Shown one piece after another: positions 1 through 12,050 of a DNA stretch of 64,000 nucleotides (position 1 is its first letter; each line of letters begins with the position of its first letter). Source of the DNA: Daedaleopsis sinensis (Eukaryota; Basidiomycota; Agaricomycetes; Polyporales; Polyporaceae). The stretch covers positions 1,054,001-1,118,000 of the forward strand of contig CM066302.1 in assembly GCA_033807695.1 (NCBI GenBank). Direction: 5' to 3'. A program made the position numbers and the translations under genes. The notes beneath the pieces are model-generated. The model saw only the letters and a list, made by a program, of their open reading frames with translations, did not search any database and was not told the origin of the DNA.

Positions 1-439
1 CTGTCAATCATAGGCTGGAGTCCACATCCGACGCGAGACTTACATGCGTACTAAGAGACATATGCGACGTCTCTCGCTACTAGCTTCTCCGACTCGAAAT
101 CGACGTTGGGGTCACTGGACATCTGCTCGAGCGACCAACCTCCGGGTCACATTCTCTTTAGAAATCTGATGTCGCCGCAATGACCGGAGTTCGATGAAGT
201 GAGGTTCAAGAAGAAGATCCAGTCATAACATTGAAATCTAGCTTGCGATAGGTGTTTTGCGTGTCAAGATCATCCGCTCATCTTCAAGTCATGGATCCGT
301 GCAACTTGTACAAAGACAATGTGGCCACCATAGCGAATGGTGACTAGTGACCCGAGGTCGTGTAGTTGGAGTGTACGACCAGAGTCCGGGATGTCACAAA
401 GTAACGTCTGCCGTGTCGAGCTTTGCGGAGGGATAAGCA

Positions 440-2170
440 GCAAATATCATGTTGAGGTGGGTTAGAATATGTACTTACTTAGTATGAACGACCCTTGCGG
501 TATGTCAGGACTCCGACTCAGATGTTGTACGTCTAGGTCTGGTCTAGTGTCGTAGAGACCATGTACGCCAATTTACCCGTGACCACACGACCCTCATGTA
601 GACACACTTGTGACCCTGGGTGTAAGTTGTGCGGTTGCACTTACATACATCCCTTTTCCGATTCGTCCCCACTGCAAGCGTGCTGGCATGTTGGCAGACT
701 ATCATACTTACACCGTCATCGTTAGTACAGGGACGGCCTGCGGCCCGCGTGTGCATAACGACGTCTTCAGCGTCGGAGTCTGGGACCGCGTTATCGCGTT
801 AGGGCTTGATCTTAGGGATCAAGCCCAGCGGCACAGTGATAGCGGCACAAAGCTTGCGGCTTCCATTAATGGTGTAGCGCTAGAAGAGCACTTTTAAGTT
901 CTGTCGAGTGCCAAGCTAGTGCAAGACAGTCACCGTGCGGTTAGAATACACACAGTGCATACAGCGGTCGTAGGGTACTTACCGCACGCACCGTCTACCC
1001 CCTGGAGCTCGAGACACTGATAGGATCTCTGGTTTGAATTCTGCCAGTGGCCCCTGGGTGGAAAAGTGCTCGCTGAAGACTGAGGCATGAGGGACTGGCT
1101 TGGGTTCTCAGGAGGAGCAGAAGCGTGTTGGCAGATGCTGACAGGCACGGGCGCACCATTTGGATCTGTGGGCGCGGTGGGAACGATCCCCATGATGACC
1201 TGACGCGGCAGGGGCATGAGAGGGCTCGGCATGCCACCTGTCCCTCTGACACCGCCGTGGGGAGTCCTGCGACAATGGTCCGATAATAAGGAGGGATCAT
1301 ACGATGATGGTGTACGCTGCTAACTTGCTACGATCATCCGTATACTTACGGTCTGAACGATGAGCAGCGACATGCGGTGCGGTTGTGAAATGTAGGTCTG
1401 AGGGAGCGTTCATCCTGCAGCGCCGAGTCAGCAGTACTTGCGCAGGCTCGACTCGGCGCACCGGACAGCTTGACAGGCTTCAGGCGGTCATGGAAGGCTG
1501 TGGAAAGTTGGAGCTAGCCGGCGGTATGTGCGAATACAGCAAGTGCCTCTTCTGTCTTCTTCTGTCCATTTAATATTCAGAGTATGATGGCCGGAGGCGG
1601 GGATGACGGAACGGCGCGCCCGCTGTCACACACCGCATGGAGAGTCTTGCGGAAAGTCGGATGCGTTTGAATTGTGGTGGAGGACTTACGAGAAGAATGA
1701 TCAAAATGCATTGAAAGAGCCCAGCGGGCAGTCCGGCTGTATGTATGTACAGTGTACAGGTTGCGATTGGTGTCCTGGACGAGGCGGGCTGGAACGGCGC
1801 AGAGACGTGGCTCTGCAGGCAAGTTAAGTATTCTTAGACGTGCGCGCGGGTTTAGAAGGGGGAGCTGAGATGGCGACTTACTAGACAGCGTTCTTAAGTT
1901 CAGGGTCTCGCCACGTAAGTATGACCTCCGCGGGAGACACTAGGACTTATCACTAGCGACTCTGCGGGCTGACAAACAGTGCAATGATTGGGGCAATTCA
2001 GCGCAGTCCCGTATGCTTCCAGCACGAAACGAGTCAGAAGGTGACGTACCCAGCTTGACGTTAGCTTCTCGCGCGTATCTACCCTGAACGTGGAACGTCG
2101 AACATTGTTGAACAATCAGGCGAAGCTTGAAGAGTGGGTATAGAGAGGTGTGAGGCGGGAGCATCTTCAA
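440..2170 (-). other. Possible decayed or unrecognised multi-exon gene
   Basis: No gene here can be named. On the minus strand several GTAAGT-type splice donors are spaced through the segment (near 976, 1341, 1685 and 1878). Between them lie short open stretches with protein-like composition, notably a Pro/Ser/Gln-rich stretch at 930-1240. I could not join these into a start-to-stop reading frame, and none resembles a family I know. A plus-strand ORF at 610-897 overlaps and is equally unsupported. It may be a fast-evolving hypothetical gene or a relic. Confidence 0.2.
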
Positions 2171-2249
2171 TGAGCTTGCACTGGCAGCTCGGTCATCCAG
2201 TGCACATGCACAGGGTCACCGGTACCCCTCGCGGAGCACATGCACACAA

Positions 2250-2265
2250 GTACAGTATACTGTAC
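2250..2265. repeat. Perfect 16 bp palindrome
   Basis: GTACAGTATACTGTAC reads the same on both strands. It sits in gene-free sequence, so no target gene is obvious. It could be a dimeric protein-binding site or chance. Confidence 0.4.
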
Positions 2266-4147
2266 AGGCCCGGGTGTCGTCCATGGCCGGCGGCTGCGCA
2301 CGCAGTGCGCGCGAGCGTTCTGCCAGTACGAGTGGGGCCCCAGTCACCGCGCACGGGATTCGACGTCATCCGCACCCCGCGTCGGCTCTGAATCTGCACC
2401 CGCGCGCACCTCGCGAGATGCAATAGCGTATAGACTCACTCGCCCGTCGCGGGGCCGTCCCTGCACGCGCACAACCTTCGCGCTTCCCCCGCGTCTGCGC
2501 GCGTTCTCCCGGGCCCCTCAAACCGCGAGCGCGAGGTGGAAGCAGTCAAATTTGTGTGCGGAATCGCGCATCGTGCTTCCACGCTGCCGCTGCCGTTGCC
2601 TAGTGCCGGGTGCGGTAGCTCAGGCTCGCAATTCGCCTGACGCCTGGGCCTGAAGCTTGAAGGCTGACGCCGTCCGTGGTCCGTGTGCGCGCCGCCTAGA
2701 GGCCGCAGCAGCGCACGGGTGCAGATGGGAACCGCGAAGCCCGGTGCAGGCTGCAGCTGCGCGCCGCGCGGTGCGTGCGACGGTGCAGAGAAGCTGTTGG
2801 AGGGGGGCGCGATAGGCGCGCCTGGGCCGCCGGGATCTGTGCGCGTGGCTCTGGCCACCTTGGCAGCTGCCTTCTCTGGGCCCTTCGCGACGTTTGACTC
2901 CGAGCTCGCGAACACCCGCGACGAGCTCTATACATGCCGCATGCGTTCGGCGGGAGAGCGCCCGCCCGCCCTACCCTGCTCTCGGGGTCCCAGTCCGGAG
3001 GGGATGAAGCTTAAGCGCTAAGCTTCCATGGAGGACCTGCAGCTGCGCACGCCGGTCGCTCGAGCTCGAGGCTGGAGTTGTCGAGATACCTACCGTGTTC
3101 GTTAGAGTTAATCCCGCGGCTTTGCGTGCATCGCGCAGCCCACCTCCGGGCCGTGGACAAGGACAAGGACACTGGACAGCAATATGTAGCAGTCCCTGGC
3201 CCGCAGAAGACGCTGATCGTCCGGCATTGCGCCTGCCGCCAATCGGATCCAAAATCTTGCTGCCTAACTAGCGGCAGCTGGCAAGCTGCAAGATCGAACG
3301 GGGGTGCGTGCGCACCGTGCGCGGCGCGGGATTCACGCTCGTCCGGATAGGGTCGGGCAGTCCGAGCCACTGCTAGCATTGAGCAAGTTCTTGCACCGAG
3401 GGTCACGGTGTGCGAGGCCGTCGCCCACGGTGACGGTCGCGCCGCGTGCTGGCACGGTTCGACACGGGCCCGATAATCGATGCACTGCAAGTCGTCGAAG
3501 TCGCGTTTAGAGCTCTTCGCGGCGCGTGTACGTAACCTGGCGGACGGAACGCGATGGGTGGATGTCGAGCTGTTGATCGCGAATCCGGATCCCGCCAGGG
3601 ATCCAGGATCCAGACGGCCGGGCAACTGCAGCAGTGGCGAGTCTCGACGTCGACGTCGCCGCTCGCGTCCGGCTGCTGTCGATGTCGACGTCGATCAGGC
3701 TGACCGCAACTGACAAACTGATACCGCCCGGCCGCGGCGGCCAGCCTCAGCCTGAGTACTTGTTGGACGTACAGATGCCGACTAGTCCTGAAGGAACTGG
3801 TCGCCGAGGAGCCCGGTGGGGCCCCCAGCGTTTCCCTTTCGCGGGCTGCTCGTTCCGGTCGCCACTCAAGAAGGTGCGGTTATTTTGGTACGCATGGGAG
3901 CGACAGCACGCACTCGGGAGTCCAGCACGAACGTTCAAACTTTCGAGTCTGATCAACTGACATGGCGTTTAGCCTTAGGTGTTTCAAGAACCACGTCGAT
4001 TCCGTTGTCTGTCTGCCAATTGTGGAGAGGAAGCGTCCCGTGGCAGGAGGGTATCTGTCAGCCTCGTGTGCAACGAACTCAACTGGAAGTGCGTATGCGG
4101 CCGTGGTCGAAGCTTGAAACTTGAAACGTTGACGTCGAGGACCCGCC

Positions 4148-4339
4148 GTCGCAGTCGCGCAGATCTACAGGGCTTCATATGATTCCAGGCAGGAGACTGC
4201 AGGCCTAACCCAGCGGGCATATCTTTAGAACAACGGGGAATAGAGGGGAAACGCTCAAAGCTGCATGGTTGACGATGCCGCGTGCGACCCGAGCTAGGGA
4301 TCTTCACCGCAATCGCGCCGATCTGCAGGGCTTCATGAG
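4148..4339. repeat. Imperfect direct repeat of about 34 bp
   Basis: Two copies, 4148-4182 and 4306-4339, share the core GCGC.GATCT.CAGGGCTTCAT. The spacing is about 125 bp. No gene is recognised around them. Confidence 0.4.
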
Positions 4340-5665
4340 GCCCACGAGAGGGGTTCCGTGAGGATACTGCACGTTTGACTCGAGCATCGGGCACATACTT
4401 GTACTCAACAAATGAACGGTTAATGCGATGTAGTGAACCTTGCCGGGTGAATTGCATGCCCGTTGCGAGTCTATACATGTACACAGTATTCACCCAGACA
4501 GTTGGGGCCCGTCGCTCGCTTGTTTTCGCGTATTGTCGCTTCTTCCAGACAAGCATAACCGGTTGGCTACGGGGTTATGGCGTACCATGGGGAAAATATT
4601 GCAAGGACAAGTGATGGAATCAGGTAATTTCGTGACGTAAGGGCTAGGCGTTGGGCGCGTCAAGGAACGGGCGAGGGTGAGAGCGTACCTGGCGGAATCT
4701 ACGTCCCGGTGGGAACTCGGAGCAGGTCTGGCCAAGTCACCAGATTCAACGGCGGTTGTGTCGCTCTGCAGTTGGGCACCGCGGCCCGCAGAAGTGAGAA
4801 CGAGTACGAGGTGTACTGAACATGTGTGCGCACTTTGGGTTTGCGAACTATGACGGCGAGTAGCCGCATGGTAGCTGGGGACGCCACAAAGCAGAAGCGA
4901 GCCCCAAACGGGCGACGGAGCATTGTGGAGGTGGATCCGCACGGCGCGATAAGGCAAACGGGTGATGTTTGCGAGCTTGCTGCCCGCGGACCCGGCTTCT
5001 TGACCGTCGATTGGCCTTCTTCATGTACTTAATGTGCGCTGGTTGAGTGTGGCAGGGCCACGTCGGAGCCTGTTCACGATAGGAGGCTTGAGATCACTCG
5101 GAGCGCTGCTAGTCTGAGTGACATGCGAGACGGCGACCACGTACGATCATGGCGAGCGCGGAGTGTCAGCTGCAGCCTGAGCGAGTGCATGATTCCACCT
5201 GTCAGGTCCGTTTAGGTCCGTATGGTCAACGCGATAGGCCTTGCCTTGCGTGGCGAGCGTTCAGCGCAGTGACCGCGTGTTTTTGGGCTTTATCGTGGGC
5301 GCGTGTGTGCAGACATATGGGCGTGCGGACGGCGAGGATGACGAGCATTCGCTGTGGCTGGCCGTGGCAAGGGGCAGACAGGCGGGTGGCAGTGAGGCGA
5401 TAATTGTCGGGCGAGTCGCGGAGTTGGAAACTGCGGCGGCGGGGTCCGGTGTATTAACCGGAGTGGGCCGGGGCGGAGGCCGGGGTCCTGCGAAGGGTTC
5501 TCAAGATCGGCTGGCACATTGGCTGGTGTGCTCCATTTCCAGCGGCTGCCCTCCTCTTTCTCTCTCTTCCCTCTCCGGCTTCTCTCCTTCCTCCCTCCGC
5601 CTCCTCCTCGAGCCCGACTCGTCCCCGACTCCCTGCAAACAGCCGACGGCACCCGCCCGCCGACC

Positions 5666-8600
5666 ATGGAGTCCACCCCCGCCCTCCCAGACGAGATTCC
5701 CCTCACCCCGTCCCATTCGACCTCCATGTCTTATCCCCCCACCCACTCTTCCTCATCGCTGCAAAACGGCCACTCTCCGGACCAGCAGTCAGCCTCCGCG
5801 GGTATCTCTTCGTCATCATCTGGACAGAAGTTCTCCAACGGACCGTGCGTATATGGTCCTCCCCCTCGCTCTATCTCTATAACGAGCTTGCAGACATATC
5901 CGCTCGCGTATCACCGTCGTTTGTGCTGAGGTACGTCTCTCAAACCCCCTCTCGCCTGCTGTGTGGGCAAGGGTTACAACACGCTATCGCGCAACAATTC
6001 CTCCATGAGCGCTTCACGAACCCGGACCGATGCGAATCCTGCCCAACTTGAACGATCCCTTTACCCATCATGGCAGACTTGGGATGCACCGCGCGGCGAT
6101 GTTGACAATTTTCTTCTAGTGCAAACGTCTGAAGCTCAAGTGCGACCGCCGAACACCGTGCAGTTCATGTCTCAAGCGCGACACCGTTCAGCGGTGCGTC
6201 TACTCCCAGGCGGCAGCCGAAAAAGTGTACGTCAACATGCCCCCATCTGCGCTCTCTGTCTTCATAACTCCAACAGCGACGTGCAAACGCTGCACAACCG
6301 CATCATCGAGATTGAGAAAGTACTTGCCCAGTTCCAGGCCGCCTCTCCCTCGACACCAGTATCTGCTGCACTAGCTGGCGTTTCGACTTTCAAGCAGACA
6401 AGCGCCGTCGTGGGATCGAGTAGGGCTGGCCCCTCCACTGCTCTCCCTACAGCTGCCTTCATGGCCGGTCTGCCATGCAACGACCGTGCCTTGCTAGCCC
6501 AGGGAGCGTCTGGCAGCTCGGTAGTCATCAACCTCGACGACGTGGTGAGTTTGTGGCTAACCGAGGCGGAAGACTTGGGTATCGATGCTAGACCTCCTCG
6601 GATGTCTGGCAGCGACGCGACTGCGAGCTCCGTCCGTGCTTCAACATCTCACGCGTCCGTAAAGCTCGAGCCGACCCCCGTCTCCATACCTCCTGCGCCG
6701 TCTCCCCCCTTCACGCTGGGATCGCATATACCCTCGGGTGGAATCAGCTCGCTGCATTCGCCTGCTCCCTACGATGCTTTCTTGCCGCCCCCATCTGCGG
6801 GACCGTCTGCACTCCCTCAGGTGACTGCCGCGCTCATCGCCCACCTACCTCCAGAGCCCACACGCTCGCGCTGCATGAAAGCTTTCCGGGAGACCATGCT
6901 CCTCCACCCGTCTCTCAACGTCCAGCACTTCGAGCAGCGCGTAGTCGCCATGTACACTTGGGCAGAGTCAGGCGAGGGTCCGAATCCGACACCCGCGTAC
7001 GGCGCCAGGCCCATGTCAAAGCAAGATCTCGCCCGCGATATCTTCTGCTCGAAGCCGGGCGGCTCCAACGGGGCTGGATCTGCGAGCTCGAGCATCAACA
7101 CGCCAAAGCCGACCCTCAGTTTCTTCGCGGCCGCGTGCGCTGCTTTCGCATTGGGCGCCCTAGTCGCCCGTGACGGCGACCTCGACCCTGGCGACCCCAC
7201 CGCACCATCGTCTTCTCCCTCGATAGCTATCGGCGACACGGTCGGAACTCCTGCAATGCTGTTCGCACTTTCTGAACAAGCGCTACAGCTGGCCGAGAAG
7301 ACCGCGCCCTATGACCTCGATGCGGTTATCGCGATGATTATGCAGGTATTGTACATGCTGCATGAAGGCCGGATGAGCGTCGCGCAAAGCGTGTTCCCAC
7401 TGGTGAGTTCTCTTCTGTGGTCGCGATGGACCGAGTGTGTTAGTGTGGGTGTTGACGTGGGTGAAAGGTTGGCAAAATGGTCAACGTGGCGCGGATGATG
7501 GGCCTCGCGATCGACCCTGACGAGTTCCCTGGGACGTACAATCTATTCGAGGCCGAGACGCGAAGGCGGGTCTGGTGGGAAGTGTTTTACTTTGACCTGT
7601 GAGTGTTTGCATTTTGGCCGATTCGGTGTAGTTGTGCTCATCTGCTGCGCGCAGCTTCGTCGCGGATGCAATGGGACACCCACCGCTTATTGCGGACAAC
7701 ACGCACACCACCCGGCTGCCGGCGGACGTGGACGAGGACAACTTCACCCCCTCGTGCACATCGCTGCCGGAGCCCGAGGGCACGGATGGCGACTCCTCGT
7801 CCGTGTACTTTTCGCTCAAGTGCCGCCTCGCGCAGCTCGTCAAGAACGTCAAGAAGCAGACGTTCCGGGACCCCCTCTCCGAGGACCCCGCTTCGGACCT
7901 CAACATCGACCAAGCGGGCGCCTTCGAATCCGACGTGAGTGTGTTCCTCCAGGAGCTCCCCGCGGGCTTCAAGCTCGAGATGACACACGACATCTCGAAG
8001 CCCCTGCCGGCTCCCTCGGGGTCACCGATCCGCCTCGCGCAGAAGTGCGAGCTCGCGATACTCGCGAACCGCCTGATCATCAAGCTCTACCTCCCCTTCC
8101 TCAAGGAGGCCGCTGCCACGAGCAGGCCCGCGCACCAGGCGGTCTTCGGGACGGTGAACGCCGCGCACCAGATCGTGTATGCCGCGCGCGTGCTGCACGC
8201 GGTCTGGGGCCAGACGCGCCCCGCCATGTTCGACTTCTACGACTTCGGCCGGACGCTGTTCGACGCCGCGGTCGTGTGTGCGCACACGGTCATCCAGGAC
8301 CCGTCGAACGTCGTCGCCAACGAGTGCTTGAAGAGCGTCGGGTGTGCGCTCGACATCCTCCAGGAGCTCTCAGGGGGCGCGTCGAGGCTCGGCGTCGAGG
8401 GCGCGCGCGCGGACAAGCACGCGAGGAGCGAGGCCGTGCGGATCGTCGAGCTCATGAAGCGCAAGGCCGAGGCCGCACGCGGCGCGGGGCCCGCGGTGGG
8501 GACGAAGCGGAAGCACGCTGAGCTCGAGGGAGAGCCGCTCGCGGCGAGCTCGGGCGCGAGCTTCCAGTTCCCATTCGTAGGCGCCGCGGTGAGCTCGACG

Positions 8601-9770
8601 AAGACCGAGCAGCGCCCGCGCGGCTCGCGCGCTGCCGGCGCAAAGGACCAGGGGAAGCCCGAGGCGAAGAAGCACGCAAAGGAGAAGGAGAAGGATGGCC
8701 AGAAGGAGACTCAGAGGAGCAGCGCGGGCAAGTACCTGAACGGCCCGCTCCGCGTCCGGCACATGACCGGCCAGTCGGGCCCGGGCAGGCAGCGCACCGC
8801 GTCCGTGTCCACGACGGCGGGCGCGACCCCGGGCCCTGCGTCGACCCCAGCCCCCGCGCTCACTCCCGCTCCCGCGTCGACGACCGCGCCCCCGGCGTCA
8901 GGCTCGATGGCGGCGCCCCCGGCCCCCTCGCCGTTAACCACGACGCCCCCCAGCGGGCTTCCCGCGCCGCCGCCGCCGCCGTCGATATCGTCGTCCCGCG
9001 CGTCCGGGTCCGTGCCGCAGTCGCCGCTCGCGGGCACGCCGTACGAGGCGTACGCGCCGCCGCAGTCCGCCGCGCCCCCGGAGCCGCAGCCGCAAGCGCA
9101 GGACGAGTTCGGGATGCAGTACAGCAGCAGCCCGGACGACGGCGGGAGCGACGACCGGCGGTTCAGCTACGACTCGGCCATGTACGACCCCCAGGCGCAG
9201 GCGCACGCGCAGCAGCAGAGCCAGTACGGGAGCCCCGTCGCGGCGTACCCGCTGCCGGGCCCCACTGCCACTGCTGGGCCCCAGCAGAGCGCGCCGGGCC
9301 AGGCAGGGTACTATATCTCGTATGCAGCGCCGCCGCCGCAGGCGCCGGCGGGGTACGAGGCCATGGCCGTCTTGGACGCGTCGGCGGCGGGGGCGGCGAT
9401 GGGCATGAACGGGTATGCGCGCGGGGCGGAGTACGCGCGACACGCGCCGGCGCCGGCGCACGCTCAGCATTCGCAGCACCCGCACCAGCACCAGCAGCAC
9501 GGACAGCATCCTCAGCATTTGCAGCAGGCTCCGCACGCGCTCCCACAGCACGCGCAACATCCATCGCACACGCAGCTCCCCCAGCATCCACAGCATGCGC
9601 AACATGCGCAACATCCATCTCACGCGCAACATCCCCCACACGCGCATCATCCTCCACACGCGCAACATCCACAGCACGCGCCGCCGCCGATGGCGATGCC
9701 TGGGTGGGCGCCGGAGGGCGACCCAGGGATCTCGGACATGTGGCAGGACTACAACAAGTACTACGCGTGA
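5666..9770 (+). CDS. Zn2Cys6 fungal transcription factor
   Basis: Sequence-specific DNA-binding regulator acting in the nucleus. Six exons are inferred: 5666-5844, 5894-5930, 6120-6226, 6277-7402, 7468-7598 and 7655-9770, giving 1231 residues. The zinc cluster is split by an intron but complete: C70-x2-C73-x6-C80-x5-C86-x2-C89-x8-C98, with the basic stretch KRLKLKC. A short coiled coil (IIEIEKVLAQF) follows. The middle region carries fungal_trans (PF04082) motifs: RMMGL and RRRVWWEVFYFDLF near residues 490-530, and LANRLIIKLYLPFL. The C-terminus is low-complexity Pro/Ala/Gln/His. The start is the ATG in good context just 5' of the zinc cluster. Splice joins restore the frame at every exon. 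The second intron (189 bp) is long for this genome and could hide a small exon. Target genes are unknown. Confidence 0.88.
9460..9690 (+). repeat. His/Gln-rich coding repeat in the transcription factor
   Basis: Imperfect tandem codons of the type CAG-CAT/CAG-CAC encode runs such as QHPQHAQHAQHPSH near the C-terminus of the Zn2Cys6 protein. Such tracts are typical of activation or aggregation-prone regions and vary in length between strains. Confidence 0.7.
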
Positions 9771-10926
9771 GTCGGCGCACGTCCGGACTTGGGGATCTGG
9801 ACCTGGACCTTGACCTGGACCTTGATTATGACTGTGACTCTGGCTCAGACTCTGGCCTTGCGGGGCTGCTCGATGGTGTCGGTCGCTGCTCTATCCCGCC
9901 GCCGTCCGTCCGTCTCACTGCATCGGCTGTCCCTCACTCCGCCTCCCTATCCACCCTCGCGTTCCCAGTCCCGTTCCTGCCTCTATCCACTCCACTGTCT
10001 GTCTCCCGCACATCGCTATGCACTGCGCCTCCTCTCCTTTCTGTGGACCTCGCGACGCGTACCCTACTCGATCTACAGGCGCGATCTGAACTGTACGGAT
10101 CTGTTTCGTATACACATCCATCCCCCTACACCGACGCCTGAACCCGTTCGCGGATGCCTGCCCAGGCTGCTCTCCTCTCTCCTCTCCCCCACTCTTTTTT
10201 CCTCATCCGCCTGAGCCCAACCTCCTCCTTTGCTCGCTCTCGACACAGACTATACTCAAAACGTCGCACGCGCCCATCACTGCCTGCTCGTTGCAGCTAG
10301 CCAACCCTTCGTTCGTTGTTCGAGCCCGTCGATCGACCAGCCGACGTCCATCACGTTCGCCCTTCGTGCCCGTCCGGTAATGTACAAATAGTTTCTACCT
10401 TATTGGCTCCCCCGCTATCTACACATGCTGCCTGCCGCGTTCGTATCTGAATACCATATGCCTACCCCTCGCCCCCTCCCTATTTTTTCGTATCTCTACT
10501 CTTCATCTACTGGCACCGCCCCCCGTCTTTTTGTGCTGTCTCTGTGTCTACTTTCACCCGCGCTGTTGCTTTGGATTAGTTTGTTCGTGCCGTCGAAGAG
10601 GATGGATGTGCGTGTCTACTGGAGTACTTACTCTGTCCACTGTATCCTTACTGTCTGCTTATATACCACCACAATAGACGCTCTCTCGTGAGCGAGGAGG
10701 ATGTGTCCTTCGCCTCTCTTTTCTCTTCCTTGCGTGCGGTGCGAGAAAAGGGCTCGCGGAATACATCTCACAATCGGCATTGGTGGATCGCAACGGGTCA
10801 CAATGCGAAGGCAAAGCACAGACTGAGATTCGTGAAGGGAAGCAGGATACACTATGCGGGAGCGGGCTATAGCTAGCGATACACAATCATACACCCAACA
10901 CTCACGGTTCACGATGGCCGCTGGCG
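9771..10926. other. Intergenic: 3' regions of convergent genes
   Basis: This lies between the stop codons of the transcription factor (+) and prefoldin 3 (-). It is pyrimidine-rich on the plus strand and has no supported ORF. A short tandem array of a GACCTG/GACCTT hexamer lies at about 9796-9830, just past the transcription factor stop. Confidence 0.55.
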
Positions 10927-11827
10927 TTAGTCTTCTGTCGCCTGGCCCGCCTTTGCCTCCCGCTCCCGCAGCTCTCTTCTGCGCTTGACGTCCCAGTTGT
11001 ACACGCGCGCGGTGTTAACCTCCATGACCGTGATCTGCTCCCGCAGGAAGTCGAGATCCTCGACGACGGTCGCGAGGCTTTTCTCGGCCGCGCCGAGTTT
11101 GGAGCGGAGGAGGGAGATTGCTGCCGGGAGCTTGTAGGATAGCATGACATTTGCCTGCGCGTGCGGGCACATGGTGAGAGCGTGAGCGTCGAGAGAGACT
11201 GTTGAGATACGCACCCCGAGCCATAGGTAGACGGTGTCCGTGTCCTGTAGCTCAGCTTCGGCGTAGAGGGTATCGTTCAGCTCGAACGTCGTTTTGAGTG
11301 GCTTTGCGGGGGCACCCTCGTCGTCGTCTTCGAGATCATCGTCTTCCGCCGACGCGTTTCCGTCCTGCGACGAGGTGAGACATACAGTAAGCGGTCGGCG
11401 CGGCACCGCGATGGTCTCGTCCGTGTCCGACACGCACCCTGCGCTCCTGGAGGAACTCGACCATCGCCAGCGTCTTCTCGATCTCGGGCAGCTTCTCCTC
11501 GAGCGTCCGGCGGCGCTGCGTCAGGTTCTGGTCCATGTAGCGGTACTTTCTACGTTCGACGTTGGTGGAGGACGGCGGTGAGCACGGGATCGGCCGCGCG
11601 GGAGACGAGTCGGGGGGCGACGTACGCTAGTGCGGCCTGGAAGTCCTTCAGGGCCGCCTCCGGATTCGGGTCTGCGCCCAGGAATTCGGCGACATCTGCC
11701 TAGAGGAGGGGGCCGCGCGCGTGAATACGAATGCTGCGTGCCCGAGGATGAGGGCACCGACAATGAACGGGGCCTTGGGGATGCCCCGCGGATTGCGCTC
11801 CTGCTTTTCGTTTGAGATGATCGACAT
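10927..11827 (-). CDS. PAC10: Prefoldin subunit 3 (VBP1/PAC10 type)
   Basis: Subunit of the hexameric cytosolic prefoldin chaperone, which hands unfolded actin and tubulin to the CCT chaperonin. Five exons (transcription order): 11827-11758, 11695-11626, 11549-11438, 11364-11215 and 11154-10927, 209 residues, close to the usual 185-200 for this alpha-class subunit. It opens with NPRGIPKAPFIVDVAEFLG, diagnostic of the family. An N-terminal helix follows (YMDQNLTQRRRTLEEKLPE), then the hairpin LNDTLYAEAELQ and VYLWLGANVMLSY, and a C-terminal helix ending VYNWDVKRRRELRERE. All joins keep frame. The 223 bp to the divergent MRD1 start is presumably a shared promoter for two growth-related genes. 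Confidence 0.92.
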
Positions 11828-12050
11828 CGCGAGACGAGAGAGTACTAAATAGCAGCAGGCGGTGGGAGCATGAGGAAGGAGCAGCTCCGAGTGCCTTCGC
11901 GCGAATCGGAATCGCAAGTCCAGCCTACAGACGCCCGCGGAGTTTTTCTTTCCCGACTGTCGGCGCTCGAAATTGAGCCGTACTTAGGTCTCGGAATTTT
12001 TTTGCGTCTTTCCTTGTCCTTCCTCCGCCAACTTTCGACGACTATACACC
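11828..12050. promoter_or_regulatory. Shared divergent promoter of prefoldin 3 and MRD1
   Basis: Only 223 bp separate the two start codons, so both core promoters must lie here. It is pyrimidine-rich just upstream of the MRD1 ATG (TTTTTTTGCGTCTTTCC near 11997-12013). No clear TATA box is visible. Confidence 0.6.

Larger units (their letters stand above)
2171..5665. other. Intergenic region without a recognisable gene
   Basis: About 3.5 kb in which ORFs open on both strands, mainly because the sequence is GC-rich (about 2.2-3.7 kb), but none shows a known domain or a consistent exon-intron pattern. It contains a 16 bp perfect palindrome at 2250-2265 and an imperfect direct repeat at 4148-4182 and 4306-4339. 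The last few hundred bases, pyrimidine-rich at 5540-5660, are probably the promoter and 5' leader of the transcription factor gene that follows. Confidence 0.4.

Noticed and set aside
610..897. 95-codon plus-strand ORF as a gene
   Set aside because: No homology recognised, no splice or promoter context, and it overlaps minus-strand donor-like sites. It may be chance in GC-rich DNA.
2436..2915. 159-codon minus-strand ORF
   Set aside because: Composition is Ala/Arg/Pro-rich as expected from GC-rich sequence, and an ORF of similar quality lies opposite on the plus strand. No domain.
8934..9677. 247-codon minus-strand ORF rich in Leu/Arg/Met
   Set aside because: Antisense shadow of the low-complexity C-terminus of the transcription factor.
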